Shown: positions 9,886-19,805 of the stretch, in pieces
Layout: each line of letters opens with the position of its first letter
Position numbering within the stretch: position 1 is the stretch's first letter
Assembly: GCA_964554875.1 (NCBI GenBank)
Contig: CAZKQJ010000019.1
Location: forward strand, 18,598 to 82,597
Length of the DNA: 64,000 bases
Direction: 5' to 3'
Source of the DNA: Marispirochaeta sp964554875
GTDB lineage: Bacteria > Spirochaetota > Spirochaetia > JC444 > Marispirochaetaceae
Notes under the pieces: model-generated
Told to the model about the DNA's origin: nothing
Databases searched by the model: none
Seen by the model: the letters and a program-made list of their open reading frames with translations, nothing else
Program-made: the position numbers and the translations under genes

Positions 9886-10839
9886 GTGAAAGACGACGTG
9901 GCTATAGTACTAGAGGATAACACGATCCTGCATGATCTTTGCGGGGTCAACGACCGGAATCTCCGGTATATTGAAGGCGTATTGGGTTCCCGTGTTCATA
10001 CCCGGGGAAATCAGCTTGTTCTGGATTCAACGAAAAACCAGGACCAGAGGGTCTTCCGGGAGCTTATCGGGGAGCTTCAGACTCATTTGAAGAACGGCCA
10101 TGCCCCGGACAGGGACCTTATATACGGCATTTACCGTTCCCTGAACGAGGGCAACGATACCGAACTGGCCCTTCTCAGGAGAACTGTTCTGAATGTTCCC
10201 GGCAGTTCGACCAAGGTCTTTCCCCGGGGAACCAATCAGGCGTCCTATATCGAATCCATGACTGAAAAAGACATTGTATTCGGTGTCGGCCCTGCTGGTA
10301 CCGGCAAGACTTTTCTCGCCATCGCCTACGCGCTCCAGGAAATCCTGAGCAAACGAATGCGAAAGCTGGTTCTGACCCGTCCCGTTGTAGAGGCGGGGGA
10401 AAGCCTGGGTTTTCTTCCCGGGGATCTGGCCCAAAAGATTAACCCCTATCTTCGGCCCCTTTACGATGCAATGGATATTCTGGTGCCCTATGAAACGGTA
10501 AGTCGTCTGGAGGAAAATCGCGTAATCGAGATCGCGCCCCTTGCATATATGCGGGGGAGAAGCCTCTCCAACGCCTTTATCATCCTCGACGAGGCCCAGA
10601 ACACCACAATGGAGCAGATGAAGATGTTCCTGACGCGCCTGGGGGAGGGGTCCAAGGCGGTAATTACCGGTGATATTACTCAGATAGATCTACCACTTAA
10701 AAAGAAGTCGGGACTCGTCGATGCCATCAATGTCCTTGCCGGTATCGATGAGATCGCATTCTCCTATTTTACGGCCCATGACGTGGTCAGACATCCGGTG
10801 GTAAAGAAGATAATTCAGGCATATGAAACGCAAGGCTAA
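9886..10839 (+). CDS. ybeZ: PhoH family P-loop ATPase
   Basis: The 317-residue product has Walker A GVGPAGTGKT (133-142) and Walker B FIILDEAQNTT, both typical of PhoH/YbeZ. An N-terminal KH-like region (about 1-90) precedes the ATPase. YbeZ is an RNA helicase-like partner of YbeY in rRNA processing, and here ybeY and a ybeX/corC homologue follow two and three genes downstream, the classical neighbourhood. The GTG start is chosen because GGGG lies 5 bases upstream and no earlier in-frame start is better. The 3' end overlaps the next gene by 17 bp. Confidence 0.93.
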   Translation: MKDDVAIVLEDNTILHDLCGVNDRNLRYIEGVLGSRVHTRGNQLVLDSTKNQDQRVFRELIGELQTHLKNGHAPDRDLIYGIYRSLNEGNDTELALLRRTVLNVPGSSTKVFPRGTNQASYIESMTEKDIVFGVGPAGTGKTFLAIAYALQEILSKRMRKLVLTRPVVEAGESLGFLPGDLAQKINPYLRPLYDAMDILVPYETVSRLEENRVIEIAPLAYMRGRSLSNAFIILDEAQNTTMEQMKMFLTRLGEGSKAVITGDITQIDLPLKKKSGLVDAINVLAGIDEIAFSYFTAHDVVRHPVVKKIIQAYETQG

Positions 10840-13045
10840 AACCGGCTTTACCGCCGGTATCGAAAACTATTTTCTTCCCTCCATGCCCCGGCGAAGGCGC
10901 AGATTTTATCTCGTTGCGTCCAGTTTTCTGATTCTGTATGTATTTCTTTTTATCAGCACCCAGGCCGGCGGTTTCTTTACCAGGGCGCGGCTTTCGGATT
11001 ATGAGGCGGGAAAGGTCGCGGAGAACGATCTTATCCTGGACCGGGAAATTTCCTACATCGATCAGGAGGCCACAGCCCTGAAGATCTCCGCCAGGGTTCA
11101 GCTGGTGCGTCCCATATTCGAGGTCGAAGAGGATATTACCCAGCGAAGCCTCTCCCTCTTGCGGGGATTTATCGAGACCGTGGAAAGCACAGTCTCCCAG
11201 CGTTTACCCGAAGAGACCGCCGTTCTGCGGATAGAGGCGGAGTATCCGGGACTGTTTAGCTCGGATCAGATCAGAGACATTCTGATGGTTGCCCGCAGTC
11301 CCTTCGATCTTGGACTCTGCGAAGACCTTCTGCGCAGGATACTGCGTTTCGGTCTGGTGAGATTTCCCGATCAGTGGGATCAAAAGGAGTCCATCATAGA
11401 TATATGGCGCTGGCGGAATGGCAGCCGGGAACATGAAGAAGTTCCTCTTTCAGATCTCTATACCACAGACAACCTGGAGGATCGGGTCAGGGAAGATCTC
11501 GCGGGTTTGGGAGTTTCAGCGGGATTCATACCCATCTATACAAATATTATCCAGGTCTTTGCCGCAGCCAACACCTTTTACGATCCCGACCAGACAGCCC
11601 GGAACCGCGAGCGGGCCCGCCAGGAGGTCAGTCCGGTGGTCGTTCGACTCGACCCCGGAGAACGTATTGTCCGCAAGGGCTTTATCGTTACCGAGGAAGA
11701 TATGGAAAAAATACTGGCCATCGGAAACTCCTCGGCACGTTTTAACCTTCAGGGGATACTGGGAATCGGTTTTTTTCTAATTTCCATTTATCTGCTCAGC
11801 TTTTGGCTGTTAAGCCGCCGGTACGCCGGGATCCGCCTTAAAGAGAGTCAGCTCTATTTCATTTTAGCTGTTTCCCTGATCTACATGATCACCGCGGTAC
11901 TGATATCTGAACTGGCCCCCCTTCCTTCATGGCTGCCCGTTTCGGTATTCTTCCCAACCGCTCTGGTTACCATGCTGCTTGCTATCCTTGTTTCTCCCCG
12001 TATTGCGGTTAATCTTGGACTTGTCCTTTCAATCAGCCTTCTTCTCATTAACCGGTCAAACCCCTTCGAGTTTGTATTTGCCTTCTTTTCCGGGGTGGCT
12101 GCGGCGATTGTGGTTCTTGGAGCGGATAAGCGTTTTGAGCTGGTTCGTTCCACCCTCTATCTGGTCCTTGCCCATATCGGGATTACATCGGTAATCGGTT
12201 TTCTCGGCAGGCTTCAACCGGGGCAATTCATGTCTCTTGCCGGTTTTGCCGTATTGAACAGTCTCTTCTGTTCCATCCTGAACATCGGGTTGCTGCCCTT
12301 TTTTGAACACCTCCTGAACATTCCCACTTCCTTTCGCCTGATAGAGCTTTCAGACCTGAATACACCTCTTTTTCGCAGGATGCTCACCCTGGCGCCCGGT
12401 ACATACAGCCACAGCGTCAGCGTGGCGAACCTTGCCGAGTCCGCCGCCCGGGAGATTGGCGCCAACTCCCTTCTTGCCCGGGTCGGTGCCTACTATCATG
12501 ACATCGGCAAGATTGATCAGTCCGAGTATTTTGTGGAAAACCAGCCGGATAACGATAACAAGCATAGCGAACTTAAGCCAAGTCTTTCCGCCGCGGTCAT
12601 CAAATCCCATGTTAAGATAGGTATAGAGAAAGCCCGGGAACTGAAACTTCCGGAGGAGGTAATTGAAATTGTGGCCCAGCACCACGGCAGCGGTCTCATA
12701 AACTATTTTTACGTCGAAGCTTTGAAGGCTGACGGCGGAACCAAGCCCGAAGACTACTCCTATAACGGCGTACCCCCCACATCCCGGGAGGCGGCTGTTG
12801 TAATGCTGGCTGACACCGTAGAAGCCGCTACCCGTACCCTGGCGAATCCCACGGTGGCCAAGCTGGACAAATTCATCTGGAAGCAGATAATGTCAAAATT
12901 CGAGAACCACCAGCTCGATAACTGCGATCTGACCTTTAAAGACCTGGAAAAGATTAAGCGTACTTTTGTTCAGATTCTTGCCGGTCATTTTCATACCCGA
13001 ATTGAGTATCCCGAACAGAAGGAAGGAAAAGAGGCTGTTCAATGA
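10823..13045 (+). CDS. pgpH: 7TM-HD phosphohydrolase, PgpH/YqfF-like (probable c-di-AMP phosphodiesterase)
   Basis: The 740-residue product has one N-terminal membrane helix (about 28-48) and an extracytoplasmic 7TMR-HDED domain (to about 295). About seven membrane helices follow (300-500), then a cytoplasmic HD domain with TYSHSVSVANLAE, the YYHDIGKI metal-binding motif near 557-564 and AQHHG near 616. This architecture is that of Listeria PgpH and B. subtilis YqfF, which hydrolyse c-di-AMP to pApA. Placement between phoH and ybeY is also common in Firmicutes. It overlaps phoH by 17 bp and ybeY by 4 bp (ATGA). The c-di-AMP substrate is inferred from family membership. Confidence 0.9.
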   Translation: MKRKAKTGFTAGIENYFLPSMPRRRRRFYLVASSFLILYVFLFISTQAGGFFTRARLSDYEAGKVAENDLILDREISYIDQEATALKISARVQLVRPIFEVEEDITQRSLSLLRGFIETVESTVSQRLPEETAVLRIEAEYPGLFSSDQIRDILMVARSPFDLGLCEDLLRRILRFGLVRFPDQWDQKESIIDIWRWRNGSREHEEVPLSDLYTTDNLEDRVREDLAGLGVSAGFIPIYTNIIQVFAAANTFYDPDQTARNRERARQEVSPVVVRLDPGERIVRKGFIVTEEDMEKILAIGNSSARFNLQGILGIGFFLISIYLLSFWLLSRRYAGIRLKESQLYFILAVSLIYMITAVLISELAPLPSWLPVSVFFPTALVTMLLAILVSPRIAVNLGLVLSISLLLINRSNPFEFVFAFFSGVAAAIVVLGADKRFELVRSTLYLVLAHIGITSVIGFLGRLQPGQFMSLAGFAVLNSLFCSILNIGLLPFFEHLLNIPTSFRLIELSDLNTPLFRRMLTLAPGTYSHSVSVANLAESAAREIGANSLLARVGAYYHDIGKIDQSEYFVENQPDNDNKHSELKPSLSAAVIKSHVKIGIEKARELKLPEEVIEIVAQHHGSGLINYFYVEALKADGGTKPEDYSYNGVPPTSREAAVVMLADTVEAATRTLANPTVAKLDKFIWKQIMSKFENHQLDNCDLTFKDLEKIKRTFVQILAGHFHTRIEYPEQKEGKEAVQ

Positions 13046-13497
13046 ATCGTATCGAAATAACCCTGGAAAGGATTGATGTACCCGAGTGGATCGAGGAGTA
13101 CCGCGGTTTTATTTCCAGGGTTCTGGAATACCTTGAAATTGACAACTGGGAAATCTCCGTGCTGCTTTGTGACGGAGAGATGATCAAGCATCTGAACAAG
13201 AGCTATCGCAACAAAAACGAGGTTACCGATGTTCTGTCTTTTCCCCAGGGCGACAGCGAAATCGCATCCGGCGGAGAGGGACCCGTTCCAGCAGGGGATA
13301 TAGTAATTGCGGTAGACAGAATCCGGAAACAGGCGATAGAGTACGGTGTCAGTTTTACCGAAGAGCTCTACCGTATGTCTATCCACGGTGTCCTGCATCT
13401 TGCAGGTCATCATCACGAAAGCAGCAGAGAGAGCGAACCTATGCTGCAGTTGCAGGAAAAGATACTTACTCGACTCATGGGGGAAGAAAAAAGTTGA
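13042..13497 (+). CDS. ybeY: Endoribonuclease YbeY (16S rRNA maturation)
   Basis: The 151-residue single-domain metalloprotein carries the family signature HGVLHLAGHHHES (about 114-126), where three histidines bind zinc. The last ligand region reads GHHHE instead of the more common GYDH/GHDH, which keeps the third His. The segment NKSYRNKNEVTDVLSFP is the conserved substrate-side loop. It sits between pgpH and a corC/ybeX homologue with 4-bp overlaps on both sides, so the genes are translationally coupled. YbeY takes part in 16S rRNA 3' end processing and ribosome quality control. Confidence 0.95.
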   Translation: MNRIEITLERIDVPEWIEEYRGFISRVLEYLEIDNWEISVLLCDGEMIKHLNKSYRNKNEVTDVLSFPQGDSEIASGGEGPVPAGDIVIAVDRIRKQAIEYGVSFTEELYRMSIHGVLHLAGHHHESSRESEPMLQLQEKILTRLMGEEKS

Positions 13498-14300
13498 AGA
13501 AACCCGGTTTTTTTCAAAAGCTGTTCCAGTTAAACAGGGATGACCAGGACGAATCGTACCACTCATTGAATATTGAGGAAAAGGACATGATTCGCGGTAT
13601 AGTCGAGCTCTCCGGAACCACTGTCAAGGAGGTCATGGTCCCGCGAATAGACGTGATCTTTGTTTCTGTGGATACCGGTGTTTCCGAGCTTCTGGAAATC
13701 CTCACCGATTGCGGACATTCCCGGGTGCCGGTATATGAAGAGACCATCGATAATGTAATTGGTGTTCTCTATGCCAAGGATCTTCTGAAATACATGTTTC
13801 GTCCAGAGGATATCAATGTTCGCGCCCTGACCCGAAAGGGCTATTTTGTGCCGGAGAGCAAAAAACTCGACAGCCTGTTAAAGGAGTTCAAGCGCCGCCG
13901 CGTTCATATTGCTGTGGCTGTGGATGAATATGGCGGTGTCTCCGGGATCGTCTGTATGGAAGATATCATCGAAGAAATCGTCGGCGAGATCCAGGATGAG
14001 TTCGACAACGAGGTGGAGGATATCCTGGAGATAGGCGAGGGGATTTTTCTCTGCGATGCCCGGGTAAACCTTGAAGACCTTCAGGAAAAGACCGGGATAA
14101 GCCTTCCCCTGGATGATTTTGATACCCTGGGCGGTTTTGTGTTTGATCTTATGGGGAAGATCCCCGTGAAGTTTGAAAAGGTAAGCTATCAGAATCTGGA
14201 TTTCATTATCCAGGAGATGGAAGGACATAAAATAAAGACGGTAAAAATAATCGATCAGGGCAGAAAAGGCGATACAAAGGGTGATGCGAAAAGTGAATAG
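13494..14300 (+). CDS. corC: CBS-domain protein of the CorC/HlyC (YbeX) family
   Basis: The 268-residue product has an N-terminal linker, a pair of CBS motifs (about 40-175; MVPRIDVIFV, HSRVPVYEETIDNVIGVLYAKDLL and VDEYGGVSGIVCMEDIIEEI) and a C-terminal CorC_HlyC domain (about 185-262). There is no DUF21 membrane domain, so it is the cytosolic YbeX/CorC type, tied genetically to Mg efflux and ribosome function. The start is TTG overlapping the ybeY stop, with GGGGAAG upstream. Older annotations call such proteins hemolysins; nothing here supports haemolytic activity. Confidence 0.92.
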   Translation: MKKPGFFQKLFQLNRDDQDESYHSLNIEEKDMIRGIVELSGTTVKEVMVPRIDVIFVSVDTGVSELLEILTDCGHSRVPVYEETIDNVIGVLYAKDLLKYMFRPEDINVRALTRKGYFVPESKKLDSLLKEFKRRRVHIAVAVDEYGGVSGIVCMEDIIEEIVGEIQDEFDNEVEDILEIGEGIFLCDARVNLEDLQEKTGISLPLDDFDTLGGFVFDLMGKIPVKFEKVSYQNLDFIIQEMEGHKIKTVKIIDQGRKGDTKGDAKSE

Positions 14301-16260
14301 GGTTTTTTCTTCGCTTGTACTCTTCCTGCTTCTGTTTCCCCTGTATGCCGAAGCTCCCCAGGTGGAGGCCTACCGGCGGGCAAGAAATCTGCAGGAAAAC
14401 AGAAAGTATTACGAAGCCGTGGAAGCCTATACCGAGCTTGTGCGCACCCATCCGGTCTATGCGGATCCGTTGATCGGTCTGGCGGAATCCTTTTTCTTCC
14501 TGGGGGAGTATCAGGACGCCCTCCATTATGTGCAGAGGGCCATCAAACTGCGTCAGGGAGACACATCTCTCCGGGTGCTTCATGGGCGGATACTGGTAGG
14601 GCTGGGGCTGTTTGACGAGGCCAGGGAGATTTTTTCCCGTGTTGTCAAGGCGGAACCCAATAATGTGGAAGCTCTGCTTGGTCTTGCCGAACTGGATGTG
14701 GCTGTGGGCGAGGTGGGTAATGCCCTGCAGGCCTACGAAGCGGCCTTGAACAGGGTCCCCGACGACAGACGGATCATTCTGGGACTGCTGCTCCTCTCCG
14801 ACGAACTGGAACGCCAGGAAGCGTCTCAAACCTACGTTTCAGCCGCGATCAGGTATCATGGCGACAGTCCCCAGGTACAGGTAGCCCTTGCCCGGCATTA
14901 TATCAAAAGGGAGCGCTTTGACGATGCTCTGTACCATGCCCGCATGGCGGTTTCCCTGCAGCCCGACTATCTTCCCGCCTTGCTGACGGCTGCCCGGTCC
15001 CTGATGTTGAAAAACGAATTCGAAGAGGCGTTGGAGTATCTCCTGAATGCCCTCAAGGCAAATCCTGAGGATGCGGCCACCCTCTATTCCCTGGGAATGG
15101 CCTATGAAATGGCAGGCAGACACGAGGAGGCTATCCGGAGTTATACCGCCGTATTCCGCAGGCGCAGGGACGACGAACTTGCCCGTTATGCCCTGGAATC
15201 CCTGGTAAAGCGAAGTACCCCGGTGGATCATCCCATACGGGAAACCCTGGCTGATTATCACCTGAACAGGGGTATTGAGTTCGAGTCCCGTTTTCTCATG
15301 GACAGGGCGGCTCGTGAGTATCGTCTGGCGGTACAGCTCATTCCGTCGGAACCCCGCTACCGTATGCGTTATGCCGGAATATGGAAGACCCTTGGATATT
15401 ACGCAAAGTATCTCAGCTATCTTGAAGGAGTTGTAGCCGACGGAAACGAATCCCGGGATATTCTGGATGAACTGGAGATCCAGCGCAGTCTCCAGGAAGG
15501 CGGTATCGCTGCTTCCTGGGGAATCGGCCAGTTCGGCATAGAACGGAACGAGTATCAGCTGGGGGTTTTTTATATTCCGTCGAAATCTACAATGGAAAAA
15601 TATATGGGAGAAAGGATCGCCTCGGAGCTTTTCGTGGACTTCCTGAGCGCCAGGGAAAGGGTTACCATTCCTGAACGTAAGGCTCAAAGGGTAGCTTCCT
15701 TCGCTGAGGCTTTTGGTATTTCGAGAAGCCGGGGGGACGAGTATTTTTTACTGCTTGCTTTCGATCAGACTCAGCGCAGTTTTTCCGTTTATGCGGACAT
15801 GTATCTGGCTCTTAACGGTGCGGGAGTGGAAGGGATAAAGGTCTACAGAACCGGCAACGACAGGGTAAGCGATGCAATTGATCGTGCGGTCCGCGGAATT
15901 CACGGGTCGCTGCCGCTGAGGGGCAATCTTCTACGCCGGGAATTTGATGAGGGGCTGGTTGATATCGGTGCCCTTGATGGCCTGGAGGCGGGAGATGAAC
16001 TGATAATTCTTCCTCCTGAGGCAGTAAGCCTCCTTCGTGACCGTCTGGGATTCTCCTACAGTGAGGAGGATATCGTGGGACGTCTCAGTATTGAAGGAGT
16101 CGACGACCTCCTGTCCGAGGGAACAATCAACGCCCTGGGTTTTTTCGATTACATAAACGAAGGAGATATCCTCATAATGCCCGGAGAAGCTCCTCCTCCC
16201 GTACCCAAAAAAGACGGACAGAGGCAGGGGCTCTATCAGGAACTGCTTACAATACAATAA
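14284..16260 (+). CDS. Secreted TPR-repeat protein
   Basis: The product of about 658 residues has a signal peptide (VFSSLVLFLLLFPLYA, cleavage near residue 23). At least eight tetratricopeptide repeats follow (about 30-350, for example A.ALYHARMAVSLQPDYLPAL), then a C-terminal region of about 300 residues with no recognised domain. It probably scaffolds a periplasmic or envelope complex. Three starts are possible: GTG 14281, ATG 14284 and GTG 14293. The AAGGGTGAT at 14277-14285 would suit GTG 14293, and all give a similar signal peptide. It overlaps the corC 3' end, so it is in the phoH-corC operon. The function is not known. Confidence 0.8.
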   Translation: MRKVNRVFSSLVLFLLLFPLYAEAPQVEAYRRARNLQENRKYYEAVEAYTELVRTHPVYADPLIGLAESFFFLGEYQDALHYVQRAIKLRQGDTSLRVLHGRILVGLGLFDEAREIFSRVVKAEPNNVEALLGLAELDVAVGEVGNALQAYEAALNRVPDDRRIILGLLLLSDELERQEASQTYVSAAIRYHGDSPQVQVALARHYIKRERFDDALYHARMAVSLQPDYLPALLTAARSLMLKNEFEEALEYLLNALKANPEDAATLYSLGMAYEMAGRHEEAIRSYTAVFRRRRDDELARYALESLVKRSTPVDHPIRETLADYHLNRGIEFESRFLMDRAAREYRLAVQLIPSEPRYRMRYAGIWKTLGYYAKYLSYLEGVVADGNESRDILDELEIQRSLQEGGIAASWGIGQFGIERNEYQLGVFYIPSKSTMEKYMGERIASELFVDFLSARERVTIPERKAQRVASFAEAFGISRSRGDEYFLLLAFDQTQRSFSVYADMYLALNGAGVEGIKVYRTGNDRVSDAIDRAVRGIHGSLPLRGNLLRREFDEGLVDIGALDGLEAGDELIILPPEAVSLLRDRLGFSYSEEDIVGRLSIEGVDDLLSEGTINALGFFDYINEGDILIMPGEAPPPVPKKDGQRQGLYQELLTIQ

Positions 16261-16297
16261 GTTATATATACCAATTTGATATCTCTTTTCCGGTTAA

Positions 16298-16327
16298 TTG
16301 ACACATGCTCGCGCTTTATCATATATT
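16298..16327 (+). promoter_or_regulatory. Sigma70-type promoter for the gap-pgk-tpiA-secG operon
   Basis: TTGACA (16298-16303, perfect -35) is separated by 18 bases from TATATT (16322-16327, 5/6 of the -10 consensus). It lies about 37 bases upstream of the gap start codon, which has a strong AGGAGG at 16352-16357 spaced 6 bases from the ATG. It is the best-matching promoter in the window and suits a highly expressed glycolytic operon. Confidence 0.75.
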
Positions 16328-16363
16328 GGTCACCAAAGGTAAATTATTTCCAGGAGGAATTGG

Positions 16364-17365
<1,002 letters not shown>

Positions 17366-17391
17366 CAAACAGCATTTCAAAGGAATATTGT

Positions 17392-18573
17392 ATGTCCCTG
17401 AAAACAGTTAAAGATATCGATCTGAAAAACAAACGGGTTTTGATACGCGTCGATTTCAACGTCCCCTTGAAGGAGGGGACGATTACCGACGATACCCGTA
17501 TCAAAGCGGCTCTGCCGACCCTGAAGTATATTCTCGAACAGGAAGGGGCGTCACTGATACTCATGACCCATCTGGGACGGCCAAAAGGAGAAAAGGAACC
17601 GGCTTACAGCCTGGCTCCCGTTGCCGTCCGGCTGGGTGAACTGCTTGAAAAAAAGGTGATCATGGCTCCCGACTGCATAGGTGATGAGGTTGAAAAACTC
17701 GCCTCAGGTCTCAAGGGCGGGGATGTCATGATGCTGGAGAATGTCCGTTTCTACGAAGGGGAAACCAAAAACGATCCCGATTTTGCAGCGTCCCTGGCTA
17801 AACTTGGGGATGTCTATGTAAACGACGCCTTTGGCACTGCACATCGGGCTCATGCTTCCACTGAAGGTGTAGCCCATCATCTGGAAGCAGCCGCGGGATT
17901 CCTTATCGAGAAGGAGGTGAAATTTTTTGCACCCCTTCTTGAGAACCCCGCCCGGCCTTTCGTCGCGATCATCGGCGGGGCCAAGGTTTCCACAAAAATC
18001 GCGGTTCTTGAGTCGCTTCTTCCCAAATGCACCACCCTGGTGATAGGGGGAGGCATGGCCTATACCTTTCTTAAAGCCCAGGGCCACGAAATCGGCAAGT
18101 CCCTTCTGGAAGAAGATTTCCTCGATACTGCCAGATCACTCCTGAAAAAGGCGAAGGAGGCGGGTGTCGAGCTCATTCTGCCCCTGGATCATGTTGTAGC
18201 CTCCGAGTTCTCCGATTCAGCGAAAGCAGAGCAGGTGGACGGTGCGGATGTACCTGCGGGAAAGATCGGCATGGATGTAGGACCGAAGACTCTGGAGAAG
18301 ATCAGAGACGCCGTGGCGGCAGCCAAAAACGTCGTCTGGAACGGTCCCCTGGGAGTTTTTGAGTTCGATGCCTTTGCGAAGGGAACCCTGGAAGTTGCAG
18401 GTTACGTTGCGGAGTGTTCCGGCACAACAGTCGTCGGAGGCGGAGATTCCGTTGCAGCGGTCAATAAATTTAATTTTGCCGACCGCATCGACCATGTTTC
18501 TACCGGAGGTGGAGCTTCGCTGGAATTTCTTGAAGGCAAGGCACTTCCCGGTATAGTTGCATTAACACAATAA
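17392..18573 (+). CDS. pgk: Phosphoglycerate kinase
   Basis: It transfers phosphate from 1,3-bisphosphoglycerate to ADP. The 393 residues are normal length for bacterial PGK. Visible motifs are RVDFNVPL near residue 20, the substrate-side HLGRPKG, GGAKVSTKI of the nucleotide domain, and the C-terminal GGGDSVAAV and STGGGASLEFLEGKALPG. AAGGA lies upstream of the ATG. It belongs to the gap-pgk-tpiA operon; a strong stem-loop follows before tpiA. Confidence 0.98.
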   Translation: MSLKTVKDIDLKNKRVLIRVDFNVPLKEGTITDDTRIKAALPTLKYILEQEGASLILMTHLGRPKGEKEPAYSLAPVAVRLGELLEKKVIMAPDCIGDEVEKLASGLKGGDVMMLENVRFYEGETKNDPDFAASLAKLGDVYVNDAFGTAHRAHASTEGVAHHLEAAAGFLIEKEVKFFAPLLENPARPFVAIIGGAKVSTKIAVLESLLPKCTTLVIGGGMAYTFLKAQGHEIGKSLLEEDFLDTARSLLKKAKEAGVELILPLDHVVASEFSDSAKAEQVDGADVPAGKIGMDVGPKTLEKIRDAVAAAKNVVWNGPLGVFEFDAFAKGTLEVAGYVAECSGTTVVGGGDSVAAVNKFNFADRIDHVSTGGGASLEFLEGKALPGIVALTQ

Positions 18574-18584
18574 GCTGATAAAAT

Positions 18585-18628
18585 AGTACTGCATTCCCCG
18601 GTCGTGCTGGCCGGGCTTGTGCAGTACT
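18585..18628 (+). other. Stem-loop between pgk and tpiA
   Basis: AGTACTGCA (18585-18593) pairs perfectly with TGCAGTACT (18620-18628). Inside, CCCGG (18597-18601) pairs with CCGGG (18611-18615), leaving a 9-base loop and a small internal bulge. There is no downstream T run, so it does not look like an intrinsic terminator. It could be an mRNA processing or stability element, or a protein-binding site. Confidence 0.6.
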
Positions 18629-18653
18629 GTGATACGAAAGACAAGGAAAAAAC

Positions 18654-19406
18654 ATGCGAAGATATTATATTGCCGGAAACTGGAAGATGAACAAGACTGT
18701 TACAGAAGCCCTCGACCTTGTGGAAGGACTCAAAAAAGAGGTTTCCGGTGTAGCTCATCGTGTCATGGTTGCACCCCCGTTTACCGCTCTTGACGCAGTG
18801 GCAAAGAGTCTGAAAGGAAGCGATATCATTCTCGGCGCCCAGAATATGTCTGACCAGGAGTCTGGCGCTCATACAGGCGAGGTATCAGTATTAATGCTGA
18901 AGGATATCGGGGTTCAGGTTGTAATTCTCGGTCACTCCGAACGCCGTCTTATTTACGGAGAAAGTGATGAGTTTATCAACCGCAAGGTCCGTCTTGCCAT
19001 TTCAAGGGGTCTTGAGGTCATTCTCTGCGTAGGTGAGACTCTGGAACAGCGGGAAGCAGGAAAGGCCGAAGCAGTGGTGGACGAACAGCTTTCCGGAAGT
19101 CTGAAAGATGTGAGCGAAGCAGACCTTGAAAAAGTAACCATCGCATACGAACCGGTCTGGGCAATCGGAACAGGAAAAACTGCAACTCCTGAAGATGCCG
19201 ACGCGGTTCATAAATCTATCCGAAAAAAGATTACCGGGCTGTATTCTGCAAAGGCAGCGGATGAACTGATTATTCAGTACGGCGGATCAGTTAAGCCTGA
19301 CAATGCGAAAGAGCTGATGGGGATGGAAAACATCGACGGAGCCCTCGTAGGGGGTGCGGCCCTGAAGCTTGACTCTTTCGTTCCGATTGTGAAATTTGAT
19401 GCCTAG
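18654..19406 (+). CDS. tpiA: Triosephosphate isomerase
   Basis: It interconverts dihydroxyacetone phosphate and glyceraldehyde-3-phosphate. The 250 residues carry all catalytic residues: Asn9 and Lys11 in GNWKMN, His94 in LGHSERR and Glu166 in AYEPVWAIGTGKTA. The phosphate-binding YGGSVKPDN and LVGGAAL are present near the C-terminus. AAGGA precedes the ATG. Its transcript should carry the pgk-tpiA stem-loop in the leader. Confidence 0.98.
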   Translation: MRRYYIAGNWKMNKTVTEALDLVEGLKKEVSGVAHRVMVAPPFTALDAVAKSLKGSDIILGAQNMSDQESGAHTGEVSVLMLKDIGVQVVILGHSERRLIYGESDEFINRKVRLAISRGLEVILCVGETLEQREAGKAEAVVDEQLSGSLKDVSEADLEKVTIAYEPVWAIGTGKTATPEDADAVHKSIRKKITGLYSAKAADELIIQYGGSVKPDNAKELMGMENIDGALVGGAALKLDSFVPIVKFDA

Positions 19407-19418
19407 GAGCACAAAACT

Positions 19419-19766
19419 ATGGTAGTTGTTTCTGTTTTACTGCTGATTCTGTTTGTTATCAGCGCCCTCCTGCTTATTTTCATCGTACTTATCCAGGACG
19501 ATCAGGGGGACGGTCTTGGCGGAATGTTCGGCGGAGGAAGTTCCACTCCCTTCGGATCACGCTCCGGTAATATTCTTACCCGCTTTACGTCAATTCTGGG
19601 AGTCATTTTTATGGGAAGCGCCTTTGCCCTTGCCTGGATCAATGTGAGTGATACCGAAGGCGACGTGGAAGGTGCCGCTCGTAGAATGGCCACCGACGCG
19701 GCGCAAACGGAGTGGTGGAACCAGAATCCTGATCAGGGTGGTGCCAATCAGGACGCATCTGAATAG
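19419..19766 (+). CDS. secG: Preprotein translocase subunit SecG
   Basis: The 115-residue product has a hydrophobic N-terminal helix (about 2-24), the SecG-typical loop IQDDQGDGLGGMFGGG, then the GSRSGNILTRFTSILG segment leading into a second helix (about 57-75). The polar C-terminal tail is rich in Gln, Asn and Asp. SecG is the small non-essential subunit of the SecYEG channel in the inner membrane. The position after tpiA is frequent in bacteria. AGGAG lies 9 bases before the ATG. Confidence 0.93.
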   Translation: MVVVSVLLLILFVISALLLIFIVLIQDDQGDGLGGMFGGGSSTPFGSRSGNILTRFTSILGVIFMGSAFALAWINVSDTEGDVEGAARRMATDAAQTEWWNQNPDQGGANQDASE

Positions 19767-19805
19767 TCCCGAGCGGACCACGCCTTGCTGGATAAAGGAG
19801 ATGCG

